From Filimonas zeae (GTDB lineage Bacteria > Bacteroidota > Bacteroidia > Chitinophagales > Chitinophagaceae), in assembly GCF_014641615.1 (NCBI RefSeq), contig NZ_BMIB01000001.1, positions 1,116,769 to 1,180,768 on the forward strand: DNA of 64,000 nucleotides, given 5' to 3'. Both the position numbers and the translations under genes were made by a program. The notes under the pieces were generated by a model, which saw nothing but the letters and a program-made list of their open reading frames with translations, had not been told where the DNA came from and searched no databases. Shown here piece after piece: positions 44,130-52,988 of this stretch (its first letter is position 1; each line of letters begins with the position of its first letter).

Positions 44130-45452
44130 TTATATCTTCCAGTCCACTATTTCATTCGCCCATTCCTGGCGGAAAGGGGTGGTAATGCGTATATAATTGT
44201 CGGTATATCCCTCCATCATGCCCTCTTTTTCATGCCCCTCAAACAGCACTTTACGGGTTTCGCCGCCATGTTGGGCGGTGAAGTACTGCATTTTCATGTA
44301 AGAGAGGTTACGGAGACTTTTATTGCGCTCATGACGCAGGTGAGGGGATACCACCGGCTGAATATCCAGCGCATGCGTATTGGCCCTTTCTGAGTAAGTA
44401 AATACGTGCAGATACGATACCTCCAGCGAGTGCAGGAAGTCAAAAGTTTCTTTGAACGACTCCTCATCCTCACCAGGAAAGCCTACAATTACGTCCACGC
44501 CAATTGCGCAATGCGGCATCAGCGTTTTAATAAGGGCTACACGCTCTGCATACAACTCCCTTTTATAACGGCGGCGCATCAGGCCCAGAATTTTGTTGCT
44601 GCCGCTTTGCAGGGGAATATGGAAATGGGGCATAAATTTGCGGCTGTTGGCCACAAACTCAATGATTTCGTTGGTAAGCAGGTTGGGTTCGATAGAAGAG
44701 ATGCGATAGCGCTCAATACCTTCTACTTTGTCCAGCTCCTGTATCAGATGAAAGAAACTTTCCTCGTGCTTTTTATTGCCATCGGGGCCTTTGCCAAAGT
44801 CGCCCAGGTTTACGCCGGTTAATACAATCTCTTTTACACCGCTGGCTGCCAGTTCGTGTGCGTTGCGCAGTACGTTTTCAATACTATCACTACGGCTTTT
44901 ACCACGCGCCATAGGAATGGTGCAGAAACTGCAGGTATAGTCGCAGCCATCCTGCACTTTCAGAAAGGTGCGGGTTCTGTCGTTGAGGGAGTAGGAGGCG
45001 TTAAAACCGCTTACCTCTTCAATATCACAGCTGCTTATTTTAGCAGAGTTGCCTTTGGTAAGTTCGCGCAGGTGGCTGCCAATGTTGAACTTTTCCGCGG
45101 CACCCAGCACCAGGTCTACCCCTGGTATCTCCGAAATCTCTTTGGGTTTCAGCTGTGCGTAGCAGCCGGTAATTACCACCATGCTTTCCGGGGCACGGCG
45201 TTGTATGCGGCGTACCAGCTGGCGGCATTCCTTATCAGCGTTGTCGGTTACCGAGCACGTGTTAATCACGTACACGTCTGCCGTATCGTCAAACTCCTTT
45301 TTATCAAAACCATCCTTTTCCAGCATGCGGGAAAGGGTGGAGGTTTCGGAGAAATTGAGTTTACAACCTAATGTGTGAAATGCTACTGAACGCCTCTTTT
45401 CCATAGCCGGCAAAGATACGTTGAATGGCTGAATGGGAGAAGCCTCTTGCAT
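44130..45452 (-). CDS. mtaB: tRNA t6A methylthiotransferase
   Basis: 440 residues. A radical-SAM methylthiotransferase that converts t6A37 of tRNA to ms2t6A. The N-terminal UPF0004 domain begins AFHTLGCKLNFSETSTL with its Cys, the radical SAM cluster motif is CDYTCSFC in VQDGCDYTCSFC, and a short TRAM-like C-terminus ends the protein. Domain order and length fit MtaB rather than MiaB or RimO; GCKLNFSET is the MtaB form of the motif. Confidence 0.93.
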   Translation of the reverse strand: MQEASPIQPFNVSLPAMEKRRSVAFHTLGCKLNFSETSTLSRMLEKDGFDKKEFDDTADVYVINTCSVTDNADKECRQLVRRIQRRAPESMVVITGCYAQLKPKEISEIPGVDLVLGAAEKFNIGSHLRELTKGNSAKISSCDIEEVSGFNASYSLNDRTRTFLKVQDGCDYTCSFCTIPMARGKSRSDSIENVLRNAHELAASGVKEIVLTGVNLGDFGKGPDGNKKHEESFFHLIQELDKVEGIERYRISSIEPNLLTNEIIEFVANSRKFMPHFHIPLQSGSNKILGLMRRRYKRELYAERVALIKTLMPHCAIGVDVIVGFPGEDEESFKETFDFLHSLEVSYLHVFTYSERANTHALDIQPVVSPHLRHERNKSLRNLSYMKMQYFTAQHGGETRKVLFEGHEKEGMMEGYTDNYIRITTPFRQEWANEIVDWKI

Positions 45453-45558
45453 AGCGGTAATGTTGCATGGCTAAGCCCCTGAAATAAACCCGTTTAGGGT
45501 ATATATTGTGGTTTTGTCAAAATTTTATTCCCGGTTTTCAAATATGGATAGTTTACAT

Positions 45559-45566
45559 TAGGTTTG
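45559..45566 (+). promoter_or_regulatory. -7 promoter box of the DUF2723 gene
   Basis: TAGGTTTG fits TAnnTTTG and implies transcription starting near 45573. This excludes the in-frame TTG at 45564 and supports the ATG at 45594. Confidence 0.55.
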
Positions 45567-45593
45567 CCAGTCTTTAAAAAAACCAAAACCGGT

Positions 45594-48500
45594 ATGAATT
45601 TTAAAAGGGTTAATAATGTGACAGGCTGGGTGGTTTGTGCTATAGCCTGTATTGTTTATCTTTTGACAGCGGAAGCCGCAGGTAGCTTATGGGACTGCGG
45701 TGAGTTTGTAAGCAGCTGTTTTAAAGTACAGATTCCGCACCCTCCAGGGGCGCCACTGTTCGTATTATTAGGTAGAATTTTCATTATTTTATTCGGTAAC
45801 GACCCCATGCATGCTGCCAAAGGCGTAAACATTATGAGCGCACTGGCCAGCGGTTTTACTATTTTATTCCTGTTTTGGACCATTACCCACTTTGCCCGTA
45901 AGATTGTACTGGGTAAAGGTGGTGAAGGCAAAGGACTTACTTCCGGCCAGCTGATTGGTATTATGGGTGCTGGTATTGTAGGTGCACTTGCTTATACTTT
46001 CTCTGATTCATTCTGGTACAGTGCTGTGGAAGGTGAGGTATACGCCCTGTCTTCTTTCTTTACTGCTATTGTATTCTGGGCTATCCTGAAATGGGAGTCG
46101 CAGGCAGATGAGCCTGGTGCCGACCGCTGGATTGTATTTATCTGTTTCCTGATCGGTTTGTCTATCGGTGTGCACTTACTGAGTATCCTGAACATTCCGG
46201 CCATTGTAATGGTGTACTATTTCCGTAAAAGAACTGCCTTCAATTACGCTTCGCTGCGCAAATACTTTATCTGGACGGTAATTATCGGTGGCGCTGCTGC
46301 CTTTATTCTGGCCCTGTGGAGTGGCAGAGGCGATGCTGACCGCAACATACCTGGCGACAGCACTATTGCCGGCCTGGTTATTTTTGGTGCGGGTGCCGCT
46401 ATTTTAGTGCTGTATCTGATTGAGCGTTTCAATAAAACGCAGAAAGAATACTACGGCGGAGCTTATTTATTCTTTGCTATCGGCTGTGCCATTACCGGTG
46501 TGGTGCAGGTAGCAGTAATTCAATATTCTGTAAAGGCGGCTGGTTACTTTGATATCTTCTTTGTAAACTCTATGGGCCTGCCTTTCTCCTCTGGTTTTAT
46601 CTTCTTCTTTGTATTGGTGGCAGTGGTGTTTTTTATGGGGCTGCGTTATGCTACCAAAAAAGCATGGCCTTTCCTGCGCCTGGCTATCTGGTGTACGGTT
46701 TTCATTCTGATTGGTTATAGTACTTATGTAACTACTATGATCAGAAGTAGTGCAGACCCTGCCGTGGATATGTATAACGTAGATAACCCAATGAGCCTGG
46801 TAGGTTACCTGGGCCGTGAGCAGTATGGCGATTTCCCGCTACTGTATGGCCAGAAGTTTACTGCACAGCCGGTGAGCTATGCAGAAGGCGCTACCAAATA
46901 CCAAAAGGTGGATGACAAATATGTAGCTATTGGTAAAGACCTGAAATATGTATACCTGCCTGAGGACAAAATGGTATTCCCCCGTATGTGGGATGCCAGC
47001 AACGACCAGGGGCATGCGGATTACTACGCTTACTTCATGGGCATTAACAAAACCAAAGATGGTTATGAGCGTGCTCCTGACTTTGGCGATAACGTGCGTT
47101 ATTTTGTAGGTTATCAGAATTACTTCATGTACCTGCGTTACTTCCTGTGGAACTTCAGCGGTAAGCAGAATGATGTACAGGGTGTATTTTCCGGTAACAA
47201 ACGCGATGGTAACTGGATTACCGGTATCAACTTTATTGACAATATCATTTACGGCGATCAGAGCCTGATGCCTGACAGCCTGAAAAATAACAAGGCGCAT
47301 AACCGCCTGTTCGCGCTGCCTTTAATACTGGGTATTATCGGTTTATTGTTCCATTTCAGAAGAAGAGGGGATGATGCCCTGGTGAACGCACTGTTGTTCT
47401 TCTTTACCGGTTTTGCTATTGTACTGTATCTGAACCAGCCTGGTTACCAGCCACGTGAGCGTGATTACGCTTATGTGGGCTCGTTCTATGCTTTTGCAGT
47501 GTGGATTGGCCTGGGTGTGTTGAAGGTGCAGGATTGGTTCCAGAAAAAGATGAGCCAGACGGTGGCTGCCAGCCTTGCTACTGTACTCTGCTTTGTAGCG
47601 GTTCCGGTGGTAATGGGGCAGCAGGAGTGGGACGACCATGACAGAAGCAAGAAAGTACTGGCTCCTGATCTGGCAAAAGATTATCTGGAAAGCTGTGCAC
47701 CTAACGCTATCCTCTTTACCTACGGTGATAACGATACGTATCCTTTATGGTATGCACAGGAAGTAGAAGGTATTCGCCCGGATATCCGTGTAATTAACAC
47801 CAGCCTGTTAGGTATTGACTGGTATATTAACCAGCTGCGCAACAAGGTTAACCAGAGTGAAGCGATTGACGTAATCTTCAGCGCCAGCCAGATTGAAGGC
47901 CGCAAGCGTGATTACGTAATGTTCCAGCCAAGACCTAATATTCCTGAGAACAAGTATTACGACCTGTACGACATGATGAAGAATTATGTTGGCAGCGACG
48001 ATCCAAACAAGATGCTTGACCGTGGTAATGGCGATCTGTACAATACTTTCCCGGTTCATAAGGTATCAGTACCTGTTGATCTGAACCTGGTAAGAACTAA
48101 TGGTACCGTAAATGCGGATGACAGCGTACAGAACGAGTTACGTTTCGATATTCCGAAGAACGGTCTGATGAAGAACGATCTGGCTATGCTGAACATTATT
48201 GCCGCCAATAAATGGAAGCGTCCAATCTACTTCACCAACAACCAGTCTACCGGTATAGGTATTGAGTCTTTCCTGCGTAAAGATGGTCTTACTTACCGTT
48301 TTGTACCTGTACAGAACAGCTACGTAAACACCGAGTGGATGAAAGACAAGCTGATGAACAAATTCCGCTTTGGTAACGCAAACGTACCGGGTGTATACTT
48401 TGATGAGGAAAACCGCCGTCACCTGAATACCATCCGTCGTTCTTATGCAGAACTGGCGCTGGATCTGAGTTATAAAAACCGCAAAGAAGAAGCCCGTGCT

Positions 48501-48857
48501 GTACTGGCTAAGGTAGATTCTATGATGTTACAGGAAAACATGCCTTACGGCCTGGCTTCCAGAGGCAACGATCATAATAGTCAGTCTATGATGTTCCTGC
48601 AGGCCGCTTACCGTGCAGATGACGCCCAGTTAGCTGCTAAAGTGCTGAAATCTGTTAAAACAGATCTGCAACAGCAACTGCGCTACTACAACGGTTTAAC
48701 CGGCATGAACGCTGAGAACATGGAATACGACAAAGGCCGTGTACAGGAAATGCTGCAGCAGCTGGATCAGCTGGAAACAGTGTTTGGTAAAAAAGCCAAT
48801 CCGCTGGAAGGAGGAAAGCAGGTGCTTGATTCCGGAGCAGGTGCTGCTACTAAATAG
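45594..48857 (+). CDS. DUF2723 polytopic membrane protein
   Basis: 1087 residues from the ATG at 45594. The N-terminal half holds about ten to twelve membrane helices with the DUF2723 signature SLWDCGEFVSSCFKVQIPHP near residue 35 and EGEVYALSSFFTAIVFW further on. The C-terminal half (about 690-1080) is soluble, with YGDNDTYPLWYAQEVEGIRP and Gln-rich helices at the end. The family is related to GT-C glycosyltransferases; a relative in animals (TMEM260) is a protein O-mannosyltransferase. In Bacteroidota an extracytoplasmic protein O-glycosylation role is plausible (inference). A strong terminator follows. Confidence 0.88.
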   Translation: MNFKRVNNVTGWVVCAIACIVYLLTAEAAGSLWDCGEFVSSCFKVQIPHPPGAPLFVLLGRIFIILFGNDPMHAAKGVNIMSALASGFTILFLFWTITHFARKIVLGKGGEGKGLTSGQLIGIMGAGIVGALAYTFSDSFWYSAVEGEVYALSSFFTAIVFWAILKWESQADEPGADRWIVFICFLIGLSIGVHLLSILNIPAIVMVYYFRKRTAFNYASLRKYFIWTVIIGGAAAFILALWSGRGDADRNIPGDSTIAGLVIFGAGAAILVLYLIERFNKTQKEYYGGAYLFFAIGCAITGVVQVAVIQYSVKAAGYFDIFFVNSMGLPFSSGFIFFFVLVAVVFFMGLRYATKKAWPFLRLAIWCTVFILIGYSTYVTTMIRSSADPAVDMYNVDNPMSLVGYLGREQYGDFPLLYGQKFTAQPVSYAEGATKYQKVDDKYVAIGKDLKYVYLPEDKMVFPRMWDASNDQGHADYYAYFMGINKTKDGYERAPDFGDNVRYFVGYQNYFMYLRYFLWNFSGKQNDVQGVFSGNKRDGNWITGINFIDNIIYGDQSLMPDSLKNNKAHNRLFALPLILGIIGLLFHFRRRGDDALVNALLFFFTGFAIVLYLNQPGYQPRERDYAYVGSFYAFAVWIGLGVLKVQDWFQKKMSQTVAASLATVLCFVAVPVVMGQQEWDDHDRSKKVLAPDLAKDYLESCAPNAILFTYGDNDTYPLWYAQEVEGIRPDIRVINTSLLGIDWYINQLRNKVNQSEAIDVIFSASQIEGRKRDYVMFQPRPNIPENKYYDLYDMMKNYVGSDDPNKMLDRGNGDLYNTFPVHKVSVPVDLNLVRTNGTVNADDSVQNELRFDIPKNGLMKNDLAMLNIIAANKWKRPIYFTNNQSTGIGIESFLRKDGLTYRFVPVQNSYVNTEWMKDKLMNKFRFGNANVPGVYFDEENRRHLNTIRRSYAELALDLSYKNRKEEARAVLAKVDSMMLQENMPYGLASRGNDHNSQSMMFLQAAYRADDAQLAAKVLKSVKTDLQQQLRYYNGLTGMNAENMEYDKGRVQEMLQQLDQLETVFGKKANPLEGGKQVLDSGAGAATK

Positions 48858-48900
48858 TTGAAATAACACTTTAGCTTCTATAATAAAGCAGACAGATTTT

Positions 48901-48943
48901 AAATGGTTCCGGTTGCGTTATGCGGCCGGGACCATTTGTTTTT
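48901..48943 (+). terminator. Terminator after the DUF2723 gene
   Basis: 12-bp stem AAATGGTTCCGG / CCGGGACCATTT (one G-U pair) with loop and T-run. The rest of the gap up to 49131 shows no gene. Confidence 0.85.
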
Positions 48944-49131
48944 AAGCCAACCGACATCATTCTCTTTATCGCATCAGGCCCTTTTCTCATTTCCGGGTAG
49001 TAGCGCGCAATACTATTAAGCAATTTCTGACGTGCAACCTTCCTCTATAAACAAATCAGCCACTTTCCGTGTTCCCGTTTCTTAACGAAGCATTGTTGCC
49101 ACATTTACTATTCTTTTTGTAGCTTACAGTC

Positions 49132-50229
49132 ATGTTAGGGCACCGATTTACCAATTTTGATCCCCGTGCGAATGGTAAGACCCGTTTTGAACAGATGCTG
49201 GATATTTTCCTGCAATTGTTAACGTATACCAGCGGAGATGTGGCAGAGGCACTGCAGTGGATGAATGAGCTGGACAGACAGTATCAATTAACCGACCAGG
49301 ACTATGGAATGGGAGATTTCATAGACGACCTTCGCCAGAACGGCTACATTAAAGAAAACGATAATGATGGCCAGATAGTAATAACCCCCAAATCAGAACA
49401 GGGCATCCGAAAGCGCAGTCTGGAAGAGATTTTCGGGAAACTGAAAAAGACTACGCAGGGCGATCACAACACGTTTAAGCCGGGCGGCGGCGATGAAGCC
49501 AGCCCCGACCTGCGTCCTTACCGTTTTGGCGATATGCTGGAACAGATAGATTTTACGGAGAGCATCCGTAATGCGCAGATTAACCATGGTGTGGACAGCT
49601 TTCGTATGCAGGAAGATGATCTGCAGATACGGGAAACGGACTTTAAAACACAAACGTCCACCGTGCTGATGATTGATATTTCCCACTCCATGATTCTGTA
49701 TGGGGAAGACCGTATTACACCCGCCAAGAAAGTAGCGATGGCGCTGAGTGAGCTGATTACTACCCGCTATCCGAAAGATACATTGGATATAGTGGTATTT
49801 GGCAACGACGCCTGGCCGGTGGAAATTAAAGATCTGCCTTATTTACAGGTAGGGCCGTACCACACCAATACGGTGGCAGGGCTGGAATTGGCCATGGATA
49901 TACTGCGCAGGCGTAAGAACGCCAACAAGCAGATATTCATGATTACGGATGGTAAGCCTACCTGTTTAAAAATAGGCGGCCGTTACTACAAAAACAGCTT
50001 CGGACTGGATCGCAAAATCACCAACCGCTGTATCAATCTGGCGGCACAGTGCAAGAAGCTGAAGATTCCTATTACTACTTTCATGATTGCCTCAGACCCT
50101 TATCTGCAAAGCTTTGTAACCGAGTTTACCGAGATGAATCATGGCAAGGCATTCTTTGCCACGCTGGATAAGCTGGGTGCATTTCTCTTCAAAGATTTTG
50201 AGAGTGGCAAGCGGAAAACATTGTATTGA
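49132..50229 (+). CDS. VWA-domain protein, partner of MoxR-type ATPase
   Basis: 365 residues, soluble. An N-terminal helical domain (1-130, [17 protein letters not shown]) precedes a von Willebrand A domain with a metal-ion site DISHSM at about 180-186, plus conserved Thr/Asp in ITDGKPTC. Such proteins pair with MoxR/magnesium-chelatase AAA+ ATPases as substrate adaptors in metal insertion or protein remodelling. It lies 91 bp before the ATPase gene. Metal-site residues are all present. Confidence 0.85.
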   Translation: MLGHRFTNFDPRANGKTRFEQMLDIFLQLLTYTSGDVAEALQWMNELDRQYQLTDQDYGMGDFIDDLRQNGYIKENDNDGQIVITPKSEQGIRKRSLEEIFGKLKKTTQGDHNTFKPGGGDEASPDLRPYRFGDMLEQIDFTESIRNAQINHGVDSFRMQEDDLQIRETDFKTQTSTVLMIDISHSMILYGEDRITPAKKVAMALSELITTRYPKDTLDIVVFGNDAWPVEIKDLPYLQVGPYHTNTVAGLELAMDILRRRKNANKQIFMITDGKPTCLKIGGRYYKNSFGLDRKITNRCINLAAQCKKLKIPITTFMIASDPYLQSFVTEFTEMNHGKAFFATLDKLGAFLFKDFESGKRKTLY

Positions 50230-50320
50230 TTTTCTGATAGATGTATATGCCTGCCGCAGTAGCGGCAGCAGTAAGGATGTGTTGCAGGGATTATTTGTTT
50301 AGCATTTAAAAGACTGATGA

Positions 50321-51865
50321 ATGAATATTGAGAAGATTACGACTTTAGGAGCATTGAAAGCGAGTGGCTATAAACCTTTGAGTGTAAAGGAAGAGATAAG
50401 AAAGAACCTGATAGCCAGAATTAAAAGCAGAGAAAACCCCTTTACCGGCATTATGGGGTATGAGGATACCGTAATACCCGATACAGAACGTGCCTTATTA
50501 AGCAGACATAATATTCTTTATCTGGGTTTACGCGGACAAGCCAAAACCCGTATGGCCCGCCAGATGGTGGAGTTGCTGGATGAATATGTACCTGTAGTAG
50601 CCGGCAGCGAAATAAATGACGATCCGCTGAAACCATTGAGTAAATACGCAAGAGATCTGATAGCATTGCATGGTGATGAAACACCGGTTACCTGGTGGCA
50701 CCGTAGCGAGCGTTATGGTGAAAAGCTGGCAACACCAGATGTAAGTGTAGCTGATCTGATAGGTGATGTAGACCCTATTAAAGCTGCTAATCTGCGTTTA
50801 AGCTTTGCAGATGAAGAGGTGATTCACTATGGTATTATCCCCCGCAGCAACCGCGGCATATTTGTTATTAACGAGCTGCCCGATCTGCAGGCGCGTATTC
50901 AGGTATCGTTGTTTAACATTTTACAGGAAGGCGATATACAGATACGCGGTTTTAAACTGCGTATGCCGCTGGATATACAGTTTGTGTTCACTGCCAACCC
51001 GGAAGATTATACCAACCGCGGCAGCATTGTAACACCGCTGAAAGACCGTATTGAAAGCCAGATACTCACGCATTATCCAAAAAGCCTTGATACCGCATTG
51101 CTTATTACGGAACAGGAAGCTGATATACTACCTGAGCAGGAGGAAGCCATTGCCATCAGCGATCTGATTAAGCGCCTGATTGAGCAGGTGGCTTTTGAAG
51201 CGCGTAACAATGAATATGTAGATAAGAAGAGTGGGGTTAGTGCGCGCCTTACCATTGCTGCGTTTGAGAATGCGGTAAGCAGTGCAGAGCGCCGGGCTAT
51301 TATTCATAACGAAAGCAAATCGCAGATATGGCTGAGCGATCTGGTGGGCATCATCCCCGCTATTACCGGTAAAATAGAACTGGTATACGAAGGTGAGCAG
51401 GAGGGGCCTTATCAGGTAGCGGTGAATCTGGTGGACAGGGCTATCCGTTCACAGTTTGTAAGCTACTTTCCCGATCCCGATAAGGTGAAGAAGAAAAAGC
51501 CTACCGGTAAAAAGTCGCAGGAAGCACGTGCAGAAGAGAACCCTTACCGCAGCATTATTGCCTGGTTTGATAACGGTAATCATATTGACCTGCTGGTAGA
51601 TATGAAAGATGCAGATAAAATAGCAGCTTTATATCAGGTAGATGGTCTGTATGCTTTTGTAAAGAAAAGCTATCCGCATGCCAATGAAAAAGAAGCAGCA
51701 TTGCTGATGGAGTTTGTATTACACGGCTTATCTGCCTACTCTATGATCAGCAAGAAGATGATAGACGGACGTATTCAGTTTAAAGATCTGATTGGTAGTA
51801 TGATGAACCTCGGCCAGATGAACTTCGATGAAGAAGGCGATTTAACCGAGGAAGATCTTAACTAA
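50321..51865 (+). CDS. MoxR/ChlI-type AAA+ ATPase
   Basis: 514 residues. The AAA+ core has Walker A GLRGQAKTR and an unusual Walker B, GIFVINELPDL, where Asn replaces the expected Asp before Glu; sensor and helix motifs follow in FVFTANPEDYTNRGSIVTPL. The C-terminal third is a helical extension with a KKKKPTGKKSQEARA linker. It resembles magnesium chelatase subunit I/MoxR proteins and forms, with the VWA protein, a chaperone pair of unknown target. The Asn is probably a feature of this Bacteroidota subfamily rather than damage. Confidence 0.85.
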   Translation: MNIEKITTLGALKASGYKPLSVKEEIRKNLIARIKSRENPFTGIMGYEDTVIPDTERALLSRHNILYLGLRGQAKTRMARQMVELLDEYVPVVAGSEINDDPLKPLSKYARDLIALHGDETPVTWWHRSERYGEKLATPDVSVADLIGDVDPIKAANLRLSFADEEVIHYGIIPRSNRGIFVINELPDLQARIQVSLFNILQEGDIQIRGFKLRMPLDIQFVFTANPEDYTNRGSIVTPLKDRIESQILTHYPKSLDTALLITEQEADILPEQEEAIAISDLIKRLIEQVAFEARNNEYVDKKSGVSARLTIAAFENAVSSAERRAIIHNESKSQIWLSDLVGIIPAITGKIELVYEGEQEGPYQVAVNLVDRAIRSQFVSYFPDPDKVKKKKPTGKKSQEARAEENPYRSIIAWFDNGNHIDLLVDMKDADKIAALYQVDGLYAFVKKSYPHANEKEAALLMEFVLHGLSAYSMISKKMIDGRIQFKDLIGSMMNLGQMNFDEEGDLTEEDLN

Positions 51866-52959
51866 ATAATATTTACTTCTCTTTCCAGCGTAATGCCAAA
51901 CTTCCGGCTTACGCTGGAAATTATTTCCTCCGATAACTGGTATATTTCATTACCTGTTGCATTACCATAGTTCACCAGTACCAACGGCTGTTTGCTATGG
52001 CATCCGGCATCTCCTTTACGGTATCCTTTCCACCCACATTGTTCTATTAACCACGCGGCCGGTATTTTAACCAGTACGGTAGCATCTGCGGCAGCCGGTG
52101 CCGGAAAATGCGGCATAGCCGGATACTCCTGTAACAGCTGCTGAAACTGTGTATGCGGAATAGTGGGGTTTTTAAAAAAGCTGCCTGCATTACCCGTTAC
52201 CTTAGGATCGGGCAGTTTGCTGCTGCGGATATTAATAACAGCCTGGGCAATGTTACCTATACTCAGTTGCTCAATACCCATCTGCTCCAGTTCCTGCTCT
52301 ATAGCGCCGTAAGAGGTATGAAACTGAGGTGTTTTGTTTAAACGATAAGTAACGTTAAGTATAATGAATTTGCCTTTGTATTTACGTTTAAACACACTCT
52401 CGCGATAACCAAATTCGCAGTCGTTGCGTTTAAAAGTGGTAATGGTTTGTGTTTCTATATCCAACGCTTCCAGCTCTTCAAACACATCTTTAATCTCCAC
52501 CCCATAAGCACCAATGTTCTGCATAGGAGATGCGCCTACACAGCCGGGTATCAGACTCAGGTTTTCCAACCCCGCATAACTCATATGAATACAGTGTTGC
52601 ACAAACTGATGCCAGTTTTCGCCGCCCCATGCTTTTACATAATAATGCTCCTCATTTTCCCGCACCACCTCAATGCCCTTCAGCTCATTTTTCAATACTA
52701 ACCCATCAAAGTCCTGCGTAAACAGCAGGTTGCTACCACCACCGAGTATTAATAGTTGGGAGTTGGGAGTAGAGAGTTGGGAGTCGTGTAGGAGTTTTGA
52801 ATTTTGAATTTTGAGTTTTGAATTTTGCGCCTGTAGTTCAGCCAGCATTTCCTTCAGCTCATCAACAGTGGTAAATGCAGCAAAGTAGCGCGCAGTGGCG
52901 TTAATACCGAAAGTATTGTATGGTTGTAATGCTATGTTTTGTTGTATCTGTGTAGGCAT
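51862..52959 (-). CDS. murB: UDP-N-acetylmuramate dehydrogenase with in-frame insertion
   Basis: 365 residues. It reduces UDP-GlcNAc-enolpyruvate to UDP-MurNAc in the cytoplasm. FAD-binding motif LLILGGGSNLLF, NLSLIPGCVGASPMQNIGAY with the substrate site, GYRESVFK and the catalytic region GNAGSFFKNP identify it. Residues about 45-68 between the FAD domain strands are an anomalous low-complexity segment with repeated QNSKLKIQNSKL, encoded by short DNA repeats. The gene ends four bases into the convergent ATPase gene and follows priA by 29 bp. Confidence 0.96.
   Translation of the reverse strand: MPTQIQQNIALQPYNTFGINATARYFAAFTTVDELKEMLAELQAQNSKLKIQNSKLLHDSQLSTPNSQLLILGGGSNLLFTQDFDGLVLKNELKGIEVVRENEEHYYVKAWGGENWHQFVQHCIHMSYAGLENLSLIPGCVGASPMQNIGAYGVEIKDVFEELEALDIETQTITTFKRNDCEFGYRESVFKRKYKGKFIILNVTYRLNKTPQFHTSYGAIEQELEQMGIEQLSIGNIAQAVINIRSSKLPDPKVTGNAGSFFKNPTIPHTQFQQLLQEYPAMPHFPAPAAADATVLVKIPAAWLIEQCGWKGYRKGDAGCHSKQPLVLVNYGNATGNEIYQLSEEIISSVSRKFGITLEREVNII
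52756..52827 (-). repeat. Short repeats inserted in murB
   Basis: Two kinds of short direct repeat, AAAATTCAAA-type and ACTCCCAA-type, sit within the murB frame. Length is a multiple of three, so the protein stays intact. Confidence 0.8.
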
Positions 52960-52988
52960 GTGTGCTTATTATTACGGGCAGTATATGT

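Noticed and set aside
48944..49131. Gap before the VWA gene
   Set aside because: AT-rich with a T-run near 49111-49119 that is only a poor match to a -7 box; no gene or RNA is supported.
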